In this document: one piece after another, positions 5,880-5,901 of the stretch
Numbering within the stretch: position 1 is the stretch's first letter
Layout of the letters: every line of letters starts with the position of its first letter
From: Bacillota bacterium
Lineage (GTDB): Bacteria; Bacillota; Sulfobacillia; Sulfobacillales; Sulfobacillaceae
Assembly (NCBI GenBank): GCA_021820675.1
Contig: JAKADI010000135.1
Span: 1 to 5,901, forward strand
DNA: 5,901 bases
Direction of reading: 5' to 3'
The notes under the pieces: generated by a model
Told to the model about the DNA's origin: nothing
The model's input: the letters and a program-made list of their open reading frames with translations, nothing else
Databases searched by the model: none
Made by a program: the position numbers and the translations under genes

Positions 5880-5901
5880 GTGATTAGTGCGGTTGGCACT
5901 T
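5880..5901 (+). CDS. Start of an unidentified gene, cut by the window edge
   Basis: A GTG at 5880 opens a frame reading M-I-S-A-V-G-T up to the edge. AGGGG (5867-5871) stands 8 nt upstream, a good Shine-Dalgarno distance. In the same frame ATG codons at 5847 and 5850 and a GTG at 5832 are possible earlier starts, but none has a ribosome site as good. The other two frames meet stops at 5881-5883 and 5885-5887. Seven residues are too few to name a product. By gene order in spore-forming Firmicutes spoIIGA would be the first guess, but those residues do not obviously resemble the membrane-spanning SpoIIGA N-terminus, so no name is given. Confidence 0.5.

Overview
The window holds a single co-directional (+ strand) stretch of a dcw-type (division and cell wall) gene cluster. 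In order it carries the 3' part of murG, then complete murB, murA, ftsA and ftsZ, a rho-independent terminator, and the first codons of a further gene that runs off the right edge. All five major genes are identified by intact family motifs, and together they fill about 93% of the window. I see no mobile elements, CRISPR arrays, RNA genes or phage genes.

The organism is most likely a Firmicutes-type (low-GC Gram-positive lineage) bacterium, perhaps a deep-branching spore former. The grounds are the murG-murB-murA-ftsA-ftsZ order, the compact type II MurB, strong GGAGG-type Shine-Dalgarno sites, and a candidate promoter after ftsZ with the 21-bp -35/-10 spacing known from Spo0A-activated promoters. 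In spore-forming Firmicutes the position after ftsZ is usually held by spoIIGA-sigE. Base composition looks moderate (about half G+C). A Sulfobacillus-like or clostridial lineage would fit, but the sequence alone does not settle the genus.

Positions 1-1957 and 1903-3159 form a tightly packed precursor block. MurA and MurB make UDP-MurNAc in the cytoplasm, and MurG later adds GlcNAc to lipid I to give lipid II at the membrane. murG and murB are 15 bp apart, and murB and murA overlap by 55 bp, which suggests co-transcription and perhaps translational coupling. A 229-bp gap (3160-3388) follows. It has an imperfect inverted repeat, weak promoter-like sequence and a small overlapping ORF, but no room for ftsQ/divIB, which commonly lies here.

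Positions 3389-5686 are the division pair: FtsA, the actin-like membrane anchor, and FtsZ, the tubulin-like ring GTPase, 33 bp apart. A hairpin with a T6 tract (5706-5737) ends the unit. The last about 160 bp contain a probable new promoter region and the start of an unidentified gene at a GTG (5880).

Nothing here looks like a wholly undescribed system. The points worth checking are the missing ftsQ/divIB, the possible Spo0A-type promoter after ftsZ, the murB/murA overlap, an Asp in place of a conserved Glu in the MurG donor site, and the short FtsZ linker.
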